Shown here: piece after piece, positions 1-8,174 of the stretch
Numbering within the stretch: position 1 is the stretch's first letter
Layout of the letters: every line of letters starts with the position of its first letter
DNA from: Stenotrophomonas maltophilia
Lineage (GTDB): Bacteria; Pseudomonadota; Gammaproteobacteria; Xanthomonadales; Xanthomonadaceae
NCBI RefSeq assembly: GCF_002799155.1
Contig: NZ_NERD01000002.1
Coordinates: 2,046,001 to 2,110,000 of the forward strand
DNA: 64,000 nucleotides
Direction of reading: 5' to 3'
The notes under the pieces: generated by a model
What the model was told of the DNA's origin: nothing
Databases searched by the model: none
What the model saw: the letters and a program-made list of their open reading frames with translations, nothing else
Translations under genes and position numbers: made by a program

Positions 1-270
1 ACCAACTGCGCCTCCGACTGCGCCGACCGTGTTGTTGAGCGTGCCGCCCACTGCGCTGCCCACGGTACCGACAGTACCGTTCAGCGCACCACCGACCGCA
101 CCGCCGACCGTGCCGACGGTGCCGTTCAACGCACCACCAACTGCACCTCCAACTGCGCCGACCGTGTTGTTGAGTGCGCCGCCCACCGCGCCACTCACCG
201 CGCCGACAGTACCGTTCAGCGCACCGCCCACCGTGCTGCCGACCGCACCCGCAGCACCGTGGAGCGTCCC
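1..270 (-). repeat. 45-bp coding tandem repeats (six visible units)
   Basis: Six consecutive 45-bp units begin at 1, 46, 91, 136, 181 and 226, each coding 15 residues of the pattern GG-x-L-N-(G/N)-T-V-G-x-V-x-x-A-V. Units starting at 1 and 136 are nearly identical, as expected if units are exchanged by recombination. The array continues beyond the left edge. Because the unit is a multiple of three, copy-number changes would lengthen or shorten the protein without breaking the frame. Confidence 0.85.
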
Positions 271-1248
271 GCCGACGGCGCCCACCGCGCCGCCCACCAG
301 GTTGCCAACGCCCAGCGCGCTGTGCTGCGCGGCGACGGTCGCCTGTCCGGCCAGCTTCAGGTTGCGGTCGGCGATCACGTCCTGGCCGTCCGGCGCCTGC
401 ACGCGCACCTTGCCGGCGGCGCCTGCATCGAACGCGGCGCTGATGGCACGATCATGCGTCTCACCCGGCACTTCCTCCTTGGCCGGCAGCTTGACCGCGG
501 CTGTTGCCCGGGCCTGGCCCTGACCTTGGATGTGATGGCCAGCCACCGCCAGACGTGCGTCCGCATTGCCGTCAACGGAGGTCTTCAGGGACGAACCGCT
601 GAGGCCCGCCAACGCCTTGGCACCAGCATCGATCGCAGCGACCTGGCGGCCGGCGACGCCGATCTTGGCCTTGGCGCGCGCGTCGGCGGCGACGCCCAGC
701 GGCGCCTGCGCGCCCGGCGCAACGTGTGCGGCCAACGATGCATCCACCTGTGCCGCCGGCGCCGAGGTGTTGCCCAGGCCGACATGGGCACGGACATCGG
801 CCGCCAGCGCCGGCACGGCCACCTGCTTCGGTGCGGTGTTCGCAGCCAGCTTCACCTGCACGGCTGCCGGCAATACGTCACGCACCACCGGCAGGGACGT
901 GGTGTTCAGCTGCAGGCCCAGGCGGGCGTCCGCACTGATCGCAGGGCTGCTCTGCGCCTGTCGCGCAGCGGCAGCCAGGGCCACTTCGGCGTCGACCTTG
1001 ACCGGCATCGGCTGCGCATACTTGGCGGCCAGTGCCTGCAGGTCACGCAGCGATTGATTGGTTTCCGATGCCCCTGCGTGGCCGCTGGCCAGCGCGCACA
1101 GCAATGCCAGGGCCAGGGCGGTGGGCATCAGCAGGAAGGCGCGCGGATCGCGTGCGGCGCTGCCGCCGCTGTCGCCGGTGGCCAGTTCCGAGGCCACAAC
1201 CAGAGCATTGAGCTGGCGGTTCCATACACGCCGGTAGATGCGGTTCAT
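1..1248 (-). CDS. ESPR-type surface/adhesin-like protein with Gly-rich repeats (C-terminus beyond window)
   Basis: The minus-strand frame is open from an ATG at 1248 to the left edge, so only the first 416 residues are visible. The start MNRIYRRVWNRQLNALVVASE matches the extended signal peptide region (ESPR) of type V-secreted adhesins. A hydrophobic core follows at about residues 40-58, with likely cleavage after GHAGA. The mature part is Ala/Val-rich (about 60-325), then enters 15-residue repeats of the type GGALNGTVGAVGGAV that run off the window. A GGGGG tract about 8 nt upstream supports 1248 over the in-frame ATG at 1254. ESPR proteins are normally exported by autotransporter or two-partner routes; whether a translocation domain or partner exists lies outside the window. 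An adhesive or surface role is inference only. Confidence 0.75.
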   Translation of the reverse strand, partial: MNRIYRRVWNRQLNALVVASELATGDSGGSAARDPRAFLLMPTALALALLCALASGHAGASETNQSLRDLQALAAKYAQPMPVKVDAEVALAAAARQAQSSPAISADARLGLQLNTTSLPVVRDVLPAAVQVKLAANTAPKQVAVPALAADVRAHVGLGNTSAPAAQVDASLAAHVAPGAQAPLGVAADARAKAKIGVAGRQVAAIDAGAKALAGLSGSSLKTSVDGNADARLAVAGHHIQGQGQARATAAVKLPAKEEVPGETHDRAISAAFDAGAAGKVRVQAPDGQDVIADRNLKLAGQATVAAQHSALGVGNLVGGAVGAVGGTLHGAAGAVGSTVGGALNGTVGAVSGAVGGALNNTVGAVGGAVGGALNGTVGTVGGAVGGALNGTVGTVGSAVGGTLNNTVGAVGGAVG

Positions 1249-1483
1249 GAGCATTTCCCCCGTAGGCGAACAACTGGAATGTCAGTGGACTTGCCGTTAG
1301 GCAGGTGACTGACATTTCAGCGGTTGCAACGGCGGCGGCGCACTTCAATCCGGCACGGCAATCGCGCATTCCGGCAAATCCACGGCCGGAATCGGCAGCC
1401 GTTTATGCAGAAGCGGCAACATGATCGGCAAGCGGATATGCAATTCCGGCATGAACGCCGCGAAAACCCTTGCGGGGCTTGGC

Positions 1484-2536
1484 TCAGGCCGGCTGGCCGA
1501 TCTGCGCAGGCGCGCGCATCAGGGTATCGCGCGGCAGTTCGCCGAATACCTTGCGGTAATTGTCGGCGAAGCGCGAAAGGTCCCACAGGCCGCAGCTGAG
1601 GGCGATGGCTTTCACCGAGCGACGGCTGGAATCGGCCATCGACAGGCTGCGGCAGGCCGCGCACAGGCGCAGCATGGAAAGATAGCGGTTCGGCGAAGTA
1701 CCAAACAGGTCCTCGAACGCATAGCGCAGGCCGCGCTCGCTGACGCCTGCGGCATCGCAGATTTCATTCATGTAGATATTGCGGCGCAGGTTGAGCCGCA
1801 TGAAGTTCTCTGCTCGCTGCGCGATCAGATAATGCGTGCGCCGTGCACGGCTGCAGCCCGGTCGATCCGCCGCACCGGCGCCCAACAGGGCCTGCACATG
1901 CTCATGCAACAGGGTTTCGGTTTCTTCCGGCTGCAGCCCTGCACCCTGCCCCAGCTGCAGGTGCAGCTGCTGGTAATGGCGTGCCAACGGCGTGGCTTCG
2001 CTGGCCAGGTTGAACAGCGACAGTGCCTGGCCAGCGGGTGGCGTGCTGCGCAGGCTCAGTTCGGTCAGCTTGCGCTGCACCCGTGCCACCGGCAGCAGCA
2101 TCAGGGTCATGTGCGTGCCCGGGCTCAGGGTGAACTCACTGATGCCCTCCGGCATGATCGTCAACGCCATGCCTGGCGTGAGCGGTACGCCATGGCACCA
2201 GCTCAGCGTCTCATCGGTAGCGTGCAGGTACCCCAGCATCGCCCAGTCCGGTGGCAGCATGAAGCGGCCACGGCAATGGAAGCCGCAGCTGATGCTGCAG
2301 AACAGGGCTTCCTCGTGCACGCGCGAGGCGAACGCCGCACGAGGCCCGTTGCCATCGAGCAGCAGCAGTTCGACATCACAGACGCGAAGCACGCCGCTCA
2401 GCGTGGCCAGGTCTATCGACCGCAGGCCGCTGTCGTCGCTGCCTTCTACCCCACCATCGACCATGACAGTGTTGTCCCCCGTTGATCCGCCATGCGACGC
2501 GGCCCCCACTGCCTGACAGGGCGCGCATCGATCCAT
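1484..2536 (-). CDS. AraC family transcriptional regulator
   Basis: A 350-residue protein with a typical C-terminal AraC/XylS double helix-turn-helix in about its last 100 residues (NEICDAAGVSERGLRYAF, then SRFADNYRKVFGELP). The N-terminal 200 residues are a probable sensor domain of unknown ligand. A GGAAGTGG sequence just upstream supports the ATG at 2536. It lies between the ESPR gene, on the same strand, and the divergent tad leader, so either could be a target. The effector cannot be told from sequence. Confidence 0.85.
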   Translation of the reverse strand: MDRCAPCQAVGAASHGGSTGDNTVMVDGGVEGSDDSGLRSIDLATLSGVLRVCDVELLLLDGNGPRAAFASRVHEEALFCSISCGFHCRGRFMLPPDWAMLGYLHATDETLSWCHGVPLTPGMALTIMPEGISEFTLSPGTHMTLMLLPVARVQRKLTELSLRSTPPAGQALSLFNLASEATPLARHYQQLHLQLGQGAGLQPEETETLLHEHVQALLGAGAADRPGCSRARRTHYLIAQRAENFMRLNLRRNIYMNEICDAAGVSERGLRYAFEDLFGTSPNRYLSMLRLCAACRSLSMADSSRRSVKAIALSCGLWDLSRFADNYRKVFGELPRDTLMRAPAQIGQPA

Positions 2537-2695
2537 TAGCCACTTCCGATGCCAAGCCGGTCACACCGCCTCCGAGGCGGCCGACCAGGGAAATGCAATA
2601 GCTTGAATGCGAGTATGCCCAATAATCCGCAAAGGTAAACCCGCAGACTGGAATGATAAAAATAGATACACAGATGAAGAAAATGTCGGGACCAG

Positions 2696-2711
2696 TGGCA
2701 CGGTTTTCGCA
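2696..2711 (+). promoter_or_regulatory. Candidate sigma-54 (-24/-12) promoter upstream of flp
   Basis: The sequence TGGCACGGTTTTCGCA fits the sigma-54 consensus TGGCACG-N4-TTGCA with one mismatch in the -12 element. The key GG (2697-2698) and GC (2709-2710) are exactly 10 bases apart. It points toward flp and would give a leader of about 430 nt. An enhancer-binding activator would be needed, and none is visible in the window. Chance occurrence is possible because only one site was found by eye. Confidence 0.4.
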
Positions 2712-3027
2712 TGCCCCGAAAATGGAATCACATTATCTGCACGACCATGAATCGTTTTGCCTGCGAACGGATTCTCGTCACAGAAACAGCCTGAAAGTTT
2801 CAGGATCGCGGAGTTTCTGCCGAATTTGCATATAGGTTCCAGTTGCAGCCCACCGCCATTCAGGCAAAGTCGATATCACGGTGATCCGGCCATCTGATCT
2901 GGCCGCACCCAGGGGGACAGCATGACCACGCACGCATCATTGGATGCCTCGACCACCGGCCCCGCGCCGTGCGGTCGCGACCGTGCGACCGGTGTCCCGC
3001 CTGGAGACGATCACCCTGCTTGAGCAC

Positions 3028-3097
3028 GGCGGGTCCATCCCGCCGCGCCTCCTCCGCCAGGACGCGGAGGCCCACGGACGATCCCGGCGGAGCCGGG
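3028..3097 (+). promoter_or_regulatory. Tandem hairpins with loop GGA motifs in flp leader
   Basis: Three perfect stem-loops follow one another: GGCGGG/CCCGCC (3028-3044), CCTCCGC/GCGGAGG with loop CAGGAC (3051-3070), and CCCGGC/GCCGGG with loop GGA (3083-3097). An ACGGAC lies between the last two. GGA in a hairpin loop is the core recognition feature of CsrA/RsmA proteins, and the flp ribosome-binding region ACAGGGAGA carries a further GGA. Post-transcriptional control of flp by RsmA is an inference. Confidence 0.4.
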
Positions 3098-3153
3098 CCA
3101 CCGCCCAACGCAGGTGTACTGCATCCGCAGACAGGTACAGGGAGACATAGGTC

Positions 3154-3342
3154 ATGAACGCATCGATCCGCAAATTCCTGAAGGAAGAAGACGGTGTCAC
3201 CGCGCTCGAGTACGGGCTGCTGGCGGCCGTCATCGCCGGCATCCTGATCGCGGTCGGCAACGACCAGATCAAGGGGTTCTTCGAAACGCTGTTCAAGAAC
3301 CTCTCCGCACTGGCCACCAAGGCGTCCGGCTCGACAACCTGA
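3154..3342 (+). CDS. flp: Flp family type IVb pilin
   Basis: A 62-residue prepilin with the short charged leader and processing site of Flp pilins: cleavage is expected after Gly14 in EEDGVTALEYG, followed by a hydrophobic helix (about 19-38). It would form the shaft of a tad pilus after processing by the peptidase encoded next. Its start has the ribosome-binding sequence AGGGAGA. It is the first gene of the tad operon and the only pilin gene seen here. Confidence 0.95.
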   Translation: MNASIRKFLKEEDGVTALEYGLLAAVIAGILIAVGNDQIKGFFETLFKNLSALATKASGSTT

Positions 3343-3431
3343 GCGGCGACTGCGTGCGGCTGGCAGCGGCGCGAGCGCGGGGGGCATGGAATCTGGTCAG
3401 GGCCGTCCAGTGACGGGCGATGGAGTGTGCG

Positions 3432-3977
3432 ATGACACTGCTGGGATTGTTGGCCATCGGCGTGTGCCTGCGGATTGCGATCAGTGATCTGTATGCACGT
3501 CGGGTACCCAACACCTGGCTGATAGCTGCAGGCGTGATTGCCACTGCGGTGATCGTCGCCGGCCAGTTCAGCGCGCCGCGCCAGCCGTGGCTGCCCCACG
3601 TTGCCGGCGCGGCGCTCGGCCTGGTGGCGCTGCTGCCGTTCTATGGACTGCGCTGGATGGGCGCCGGTGACGTGAAGTTCTTCGGCGCTCTGGGTCTGAT
3701 GCTGGGCTGGCAGGCGCTGCTGCCGGTCTGGCTGGTTGCCAGCCTCGCCGCCGGGGTGCACGCCGTGCTGGTGCTGGCTGGCCGGCGCCTGGGCGTCCTG
3801 TTGCCCGGCCGCCTGCAGATGCAGGTCAATCGCACCAGCTCGCAATGGCAATCGCATCCGGCCCTGCGCGACATGCAGGCTGCCCGCCAGGGACGACGTG
3901 GCATTCCCTATGCAGCCTACCTGGCACTCGCCGCCATCGGCTGGGTGCTGGCCGGCATCTACGGAGGTGCACCATGA
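3432..3977 (+). CDS. cpaA: Prepilin peptidase (TadV/CpaA)
   Basis: An A24-type aspartic peptidase of 181 residues, predicted to sit in the inner membrane and cleave the Flp leader. The two catalytic aspartates are visible as Asp19 in SDLYARRVPN and Asp80 in GAGDVK. Several hydrophobic membrane segments are present, and the N-methyltransferase domain of PilD is absent, as usual for TadV. An upstream in-frame ATG at 3420 exists, but GGAG six bases before 3432 favours the latter. The stop overlaps the next start as ATGA. Confidence 0.92.
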   Translation: MTLLGLLAIGVCLRIAISDLYARRVPNTWLIAAGVIATAVIVAGQFSAPRQPWLPHVAGAALGLVALLPFYGLRWMGAGDVKFFGALGLMLGWQALLPVWLVASLAAGVHAVLVLAGRRLGVLLPGRLQMQVNRTSSQWQSHPALRDMQAARQGRRGIPYAAYLALAAIGWVLAGIYGGAP

Positions 3978-4450
3978 ACATCCGCAGCCCACGCCTGCAA
4001 CGCGGGGTCGCCAGCATCGAGTTCGCCCTGATGCTGATGCTCGGCCTGCTGCCACTGCTGCTGTTCACTTTCTCCGGGGTGATGATCATGGCGGCACAGC
4101 AGACCCTGGCCACCGCTTCGGCCGAAGGCGCGCGCGCCTCGCTGCGCTACGGCACTGCCGGCGAACGACGCACCGCCGCCTGCGTCGCCGCACGCACCTC
4201 GATGCAATGGCTGCTGCAGTTTTCCAAGCAGAACGTGGACTGCAGCACGGGGGGCAGCAACGCCATCGTGGTGTCGGCACAGGCGCCGTGCGCCGGCCTG
4301 GCCACGGCCCAGTGCATGACCGTGACGGTCAGCTACGACTACGCCAGCCATCCCTTCCTGCCCGGCACCGCCACGCTCTACAAGTGGGTGATGCAGGCTC
4401 CCATCCGCAGCGTCGCGGTCGCCCAGCTCGATCTCGGCAGCGGCAACTGA
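3974..4450 (+). CDS. tadE: TadE-like pseudopilin
   Basis: A 158-residue protein with the N-terminal pattern RGVASIEFALMLML followed by a hydrophobic helix, the TadE signature of minor pilins of the tad apparatus. Glu in SIEFAL plays the role of Glu5 of type IV pilins. GGAGG at 3963-3967 fixes the start, and the gene overlaps the peptidase gene by 4 bp, suggesting coupled translation. Four cysteines in the C-terminal half may form disulfides. Confidence 0.9.
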   Translation: MNIRSPRLQRGVASIEFALMLMLGLLPLLLFTFSGVMIMAAQQTLATASAEGARASLRYGTAGERRTAACVAARTSMQWLLQFSKQNVDCSTGGSNAIVVSAQAPCAGLATAQCMTVTVSYDYASHPFLPGTATLYKWVMQAPIRSVAVAQLDLGSGN

Positions 4451-4475
4451 TGATCGGTACTTTGGAGACGGTTCC

Positions 4476-5513
4476 ATGCTCAAGTTGACCCGCATCGCTG
4501 CCGTCGCCCTGATCGGCCTGGCCGTGCTGCTGGCGCTGATCGCCTTCATGATCGGGCGCAAACCGGCCGAACCGGTCACGGTCGCACCAATCGCCCATGA
4601 CGAGGCGCAGGCGATCACCGTGGTGGAAGCGGTGGCACGCCTGCCTGCGGGCGAGCCGATCAGCGCCAGTGGCCTGCGGCTGGCCCAGCGCACCTCACCC
4701 GTCGCCGGTGCCGCCACCAGCATCGCCGCCGTAGTCGGCAAGGTGCCGGTGCAGGACATCGCCGAAGGCAGCCCGATCAGCAGCAACGCATTGGCACAGG
4801 GCTTCTCGCTGCAGCTGCGGCCGGGCGAGCGCGCGTTGGCCGTGCCCGTGGACGAACTGGTGGGTGCCGGCAACCGCATCGTCCCCGGTGACTTCGTCGA
4901 CGTCTTCCTCAACCTGCGCAATGCCCAGCCCAACATCAACAGCCCCGCCGAAGCCGCGCAGGCGCGCCTGCTTCTGTCGCGCCTGCGCGTGCTGAGCTAT
5001 GGCCAGCAGGACATCGCGCCCGTTGCCACAGAGGCCGCCGCCAATGCCGCGGTCGACACCCGCAACGACCCGCGCGCGGCCGACATCACCGGCAGCGGCG
5101 GCAGCAGCAACAACAGCAATGACGCCCCGCAACCTGCGCGCAGCGCGGTGCTCGCCGTCCCCGTGGCCGATGCCAATCGCCTGCTGTTGGGTGCACAGCA
5201 GGGCAAGCTGTTCCTGGCCCTGCGCAATCCCGCCGACACCGGCCTGCCCGACCTGGCGCTGTTCCCGCAGTCACGCGGCGTGATCGATCCGCTGCGTGGG
5301 CTTGATGCGGAGCAGCAGCTGGCACTTCAGCGCCCGGAGAACCATGCCTACGCCGGCATCGACGGGGATGCGCTGGCCGGCCGCGGCAGCACTCCGCCAC
5401 GCAGCACTGCAGATGCACCGGCGCGCGCGCCGGCGCCACGTCGCAGCGCCCCGCGCGCGTCGGGAATCGAGATCATCCGTGGCGACAGTTCCGCCCCCCG
5501 TGGCTCCCTTTGA
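4476..5513 (+). CDS. cpaB: Flp pilus assembly protein CpaB (RcpC)
   Basis: A 345-residue periplasmic protein with an N-terminal membrane anchor (about 8-25) and a central SAF-type domain (about 50-125, RPGERALAVPVDE), characteristic of CpaB/RcpC. In other tad systems it associates with the secretin. The C-terminal 70 residues are low-complexity, rich in Ala, Pro and Arg. A Ser/Asn run (GGSSNNSND) lies near residue 210. Confidence 0.9.
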   Translation: MLKLTRIAAVALIGLAVLLALIAFMIGRKPAEPVTVAPIAHDEAQAITVVEAVARLPAGEPISASGLRLAQRTSPVAGAATSIAAVVGKVPVQDIAEGSPISSNALAQGFSLQLRPGERALAVPVDELVGAGNRIVPGDFVDVFLNLRNAQPNINSPAEAAQARLLLSRLRVLSYGQQDIAPVATEAAANAAVDTRNDPRAADITGSGGSSNNSNDAPQPARSAVLAVPVADANRLLLGAQQGKLFLALRNPADTGLPDLALFPQSRGVIDPLRGLDAEQQLALQRPENHAYAGIDGDALAGRGSTPPRSTADAPARAPAPRRSAPRASGIEIIRGDSSAPRGSL

Positions 5514-5531
5514 CCTGCATCGAGTGCATCC

Positions 5532-6890
5532 ATGACCGAACGTCGCCGCCGTCCACGCACTTCTCCCCGCCAGCGCTGGCTGGCCCTGCTGCTGGTGCTG
5601 CTGGCGCCGGCAACGAGCGTGGCCGCCGATGACCTGGTGCTGCAGGCCCGTGAGCAGCGTCCCTGGAACCTGCCGGCCGACCTGGAGCGGGTAGCCATTG
5701 CCGACCCCGGCGTGGCCGACATCGTGATGCTGCGTGGTCAGCGCCAGGCGCTGCTGGTGGGCAAGATGCCCGGCACCACCACCCTGCTGCTGTGGCACCG
5801 CAAGCAGGCCGAGCCGCAACGGGTGACGGTACGGGTGCAGAGCGCTGTACAGGGTGCTGCCAGCACCGGCGGCAATGACCTGGTGTTCACCCAGCAGGAC
5901 CAGCAGGGCCTGCTGCAGGGAAGCACCGACAGCGTGCTCTCGCACATGCAGGAACAACGCACGGCGGCGATGGCACTGGGCAAGGACGGTGCGCTCGTCG
6001 ATGCATCCACCATCAGCAGTGGCGGCGTGGTCCAGGTCGAGGTCAAGGTCGTCGAGTTCAACAAGACCGCGATGAAGCAGATCGGCATCAACTTCCAGAA
6101 CCGCAACGGCGGCTTCGCCTACGGCTTCGCGCGGCCCGGTACCGGGTTGCCGGGCAACACCGGCCTGCTGCCCGGCATGAAGGAAGGCAACAGCAGCAAC
6201 GAGGCCGTCTCGCCGATTTCCTCGGCATTCCGCCTTGTTTTCGGCTCGACGAAGGGCCTGTGGAACGCCGACGTCGAACTGCTGCAGAGCAATGGCATGG
6301 CCCGCGTACTGGCCGAGCCGACGCTGGTGGCGCTGTCCGGGCAGAGCGCCAGTTTCCTGGCTGGCGGCGAATTGCCGATCCTGGAACCGCAAGGGCTTGG
6401 CACCACCACCATCACCTACAAGCCGTTCGGCATCGGCCTTACCGTGACCCCGACCGTGCTGGCAGCGAACCGCATCGCGCTGAAGGTAGCGCCCGAAGCG
6501 AGCGACCTGGACTACAGCAATGCCATCGTGCTCAACAACGTGCAGATCCCCTCGATCACTACCCGCCGCGCCGACACCACCGTCGAGCTGGGCGATGGCG
6601 AGAGTTTCGTCATCGGCGGGCTGGTCAGCTCCAACATCGTCTCCAACGTCAGCAAGATTCCGCTGCTGGGCGACCTGCCGATCATCGGTTCGTTCTTCCG
6701 CAACTTCGATTACAAGCGCCAGGACAAGGAACTGGTGATCATCGTCACCCCGCGCCTGGTGCAGCCGCTGGCGCGCAATACCGAACTGCCGCTGCCCGGC
6801 GAGCGCGAAGCCAAGCCGCATCTTCCCGAGTGGGGTTCCTGGTTGCTGGGTCCGGTCAGCCAGGACCCGGTGCCCGGTTTCTCGCGCTGA
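5532..6890 (+). CDS. cpaC: Tad secretin (CpaC/RcpA)
   Basis: A 452-residue outer-membrane secretin with a signal peptide ending near AVAA (about residue 31), a pilus-formation N-terminal domain (about 35-105), and a C-terminal secretin core (about 245-425; for example GGELPILEPQ and FVIGGLVSS, and the end motif LVIIVTPRLVQP). It should form the channel through which the Flp pilus leaves the cell. It starts 18 bp after CpaB. Confidence 0.93.
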   Translation: MTERRRRPRTSPRQRWLALLLVLLAPATSVAADDLVLQAREQRPWNLPADLERVAIADPGVADIVMLRGQRQALLVGKMPGTTTLLLWHRKQAEPQRVTVRVQSAVQGAASTGGNDLVFTQQDQQGLLQGSTDSVLSHMQEQRTAAMALGKDGALVDASTISSGGVVQVEVKVVEFNKTAMKQIGINFQNRNGGFAYGFARPGTGLPGNTGLLPGMKEGNSSNEAVSPISSAFRLVFGSTKGLWNADVELLQSNGMARVLAEPTLVALSGQSASFLAGGELPILEPQGLGTTTITYKPFGIGLTVTPTVLAANRIALKVAPEASDLDYSNAIVLNNVQIPSITTRRADTTVELGDGESFVIGGLVSSNIVSNVSKIPLLGDLPIIGSFFRNFDYKRQDKELVIIVTPRLVQPLARNTELPLPGEREAKPHLPEWGSWLLGPVSQDPVPGFSR

Positions 6891-6962
6891 CTCCATGATG
6901 CCTGCGATACCACGCCCATGCCCTACGCCACTGCCCAGCCGCTGCATCCGCAAGGACCTCCG

Positions 6963-8174
6963 ATGAACCTGGTCCTGTATGGCATGGATCGCGAACTGCT
7001 GCCCCGGCTGGCCGCCAAGCTGCCGCCGAGCACTGCCCTGCATTGGCAGGACAGCAACGCACCCACCTCCGCGCAGGACCTGCAACGCGGTCCGCAGAGC
7101 CTGGTGCTGCTCGACTTCCGGCCCGAGCATGCGGCCGCCTCGAGCGTACTGGCACAGCAGCTGCAGCAGACCCAACCGGACCTGCCCCTGGTGGCGGTGG
7201 GCGCCACCAGCGCCGGCCAGGTTGAAGGCGTGGTGATCGCGCTGCGCGCGGGCCTGCGCGATGTGCTGGACCTGGACAGTGACGACGCAGGCATCGAGGC
7301 GGCCCTGCGGCGTGCGCTGTCTCCGCGCCCGGCAGCGGTTGCCCAGCACGCGCACAAGGCACGCCTGATCGTGCTGCTGGGCGTGCGCGCTGGCGTCGGC
7401 ACCAGCACCCTGGCCGCACATCTTTCGGTGCTGGCGCAGCAGACACGCGCGCTGGCCCAAGGCGAAGCGCTGCAGCAGGATGGCCTGCTGATGGAGCTGG
7501 CGCAGCCCGCCGGCGACCTTGCTCTGTACCTCAATCTCGACAGCCGATTCCATTACGAAGACGCGCTGCGCAATGCCAGCCGCATCGATGCCACCCTCGC
7601 CCGCACGGCCATGGCGCGGCATGACTCGGGACTTGTCCTGCTGGATCGCGCCAGTGGCAGCGATGCCGTTCCCCCCTCCGATCCTGGCGCGCTGCTGCAG
7701 CGCCTGCGTGGCGTGTTCGCCAGCGTGCTGTGCGACGCCGGCGGCTGCCCGCTGCGGCAGCTTCCGCCCTTGTTGCTGGACCAGGCCGACGAGATCTGGC
7801 TGGTCACCGATGCCTCGATCGCCACGCTGGTCTCGCTGGACCAGGCGCTGAAGCACCTGGCGGGCCAGCGCGAGCGCGAGAAGCGCCTGCAGCTGGTGAT
7901 CAACCGCCACGATGACAGCAGCGGCATGGGCCCGGAACAGATCGCGCGCCGCTTCGAAGTGCCGTTGCTGGCGACGCTGCCCGAACGACCGCGCGTGCGC
8001 CTGGCCGCCAGCCAGGGCCACCTGCTGCTGCAGGATGCCCCGCGCGACCCCTATCTGCGTGCCCTCGCCCCGCTCGTGTCGCGCCTGGATCCGGCCGCGT
8101 GCCCGGTCCAGCCGCATGGCCTGCGGGAAAGACTCTCCCTTGCCCTGGGTGGATCGCAATGGAAGACAAGGTAA
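6963..8174 (+). CDS. cpaE: CpaE/TadZ-like pilus localisation ATPase homolog
   Basis: A 403-residue protein with an N-terminal receiver-like domain (about 1-120) and a C-terminal ParA/MinD-like domain, the layout of CpaE/TadZ, which positions the tad machine. The deviant Walker A is degenerate: GVRAGVGTST at residues 140-149 has Arg for the signature Lys and Thr for the P-loop Lys, so ATP hydrolysis is doubtful. AAGGA before the ATG at 6963 favours it over an upstream ATG at 6918. Its end overlaps cpaF by 16 bp. Confidence 0.87.
   Translation: MNLVLYGMDRELLPRLAAKLPPSTALHWQDSNAPTSAQDLQRGPQSLVLLDFRPEHAAASSVLAQQLQQTQPDLPLVAVGATSAGQVEGVVIALRAGLRDVLDLDSDDAGIEAALRRALSPRPAAVAQHAHKARLIVLLGVRAGVGTSTLAAHLSVLAQQTRALAQGEALQQDGLLMELAQPAGDLALYLNLDSRFHYEDALRNASRIDATLARTAMARHDSGLVLLDRASGSDAVPPSDPGALLQRLRGVFASVLCDAGGCPLRQLPPLLLDQADEIWLVTDASIATLVSLDQALKHLAGQREREKRLQLVINRHDDSSGMGPEQIARRFEVPLLATLPERPRVRLAASQGHLLLQDAPRDPYLRALAPLVSRLDPAACPVQPHGLRERLSLALGGSQWKTR

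Larger units (their letters stand above)
2537..3153 (+). other. Long non-coding leader between AraC gene and flp
   Basis: This 617-bp stretch has no convincing gene. The first half (about 2600-2860) is markedly more AT-rich than its surroundings and probably holds divergent promoters. The second half (2860-3150) is GC-rich and full of inverted repeats, including the palindrome CGGTCGCGACCG at 2972-2983 and three hairpins at 3028-3097. A 60-codon open frame at 2653-2835 has atypical composition and no recognisable features, and was not accepted as a gene. Confidence 0.6.

Noticed and set aside
1-270. 45-bp tandem array considered as a CRISPR array
   Set aside because: The repeats are contiguous, have no unique spacers and are in frame within a coding sequence.
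2653-2835. 60-codon open frame in the AT-rich part of the flp leader
   Set aside because: No ribosome-binding site of note, no family features, and composition differs from real genes nearby.
5271-8159. Very long minus-strand open frame of about 960 codons
   Set aside because: It is antisense to cpaC and cpaE; the Gln/Arg/His-rich product is the usual shadow of GC-rich genes.
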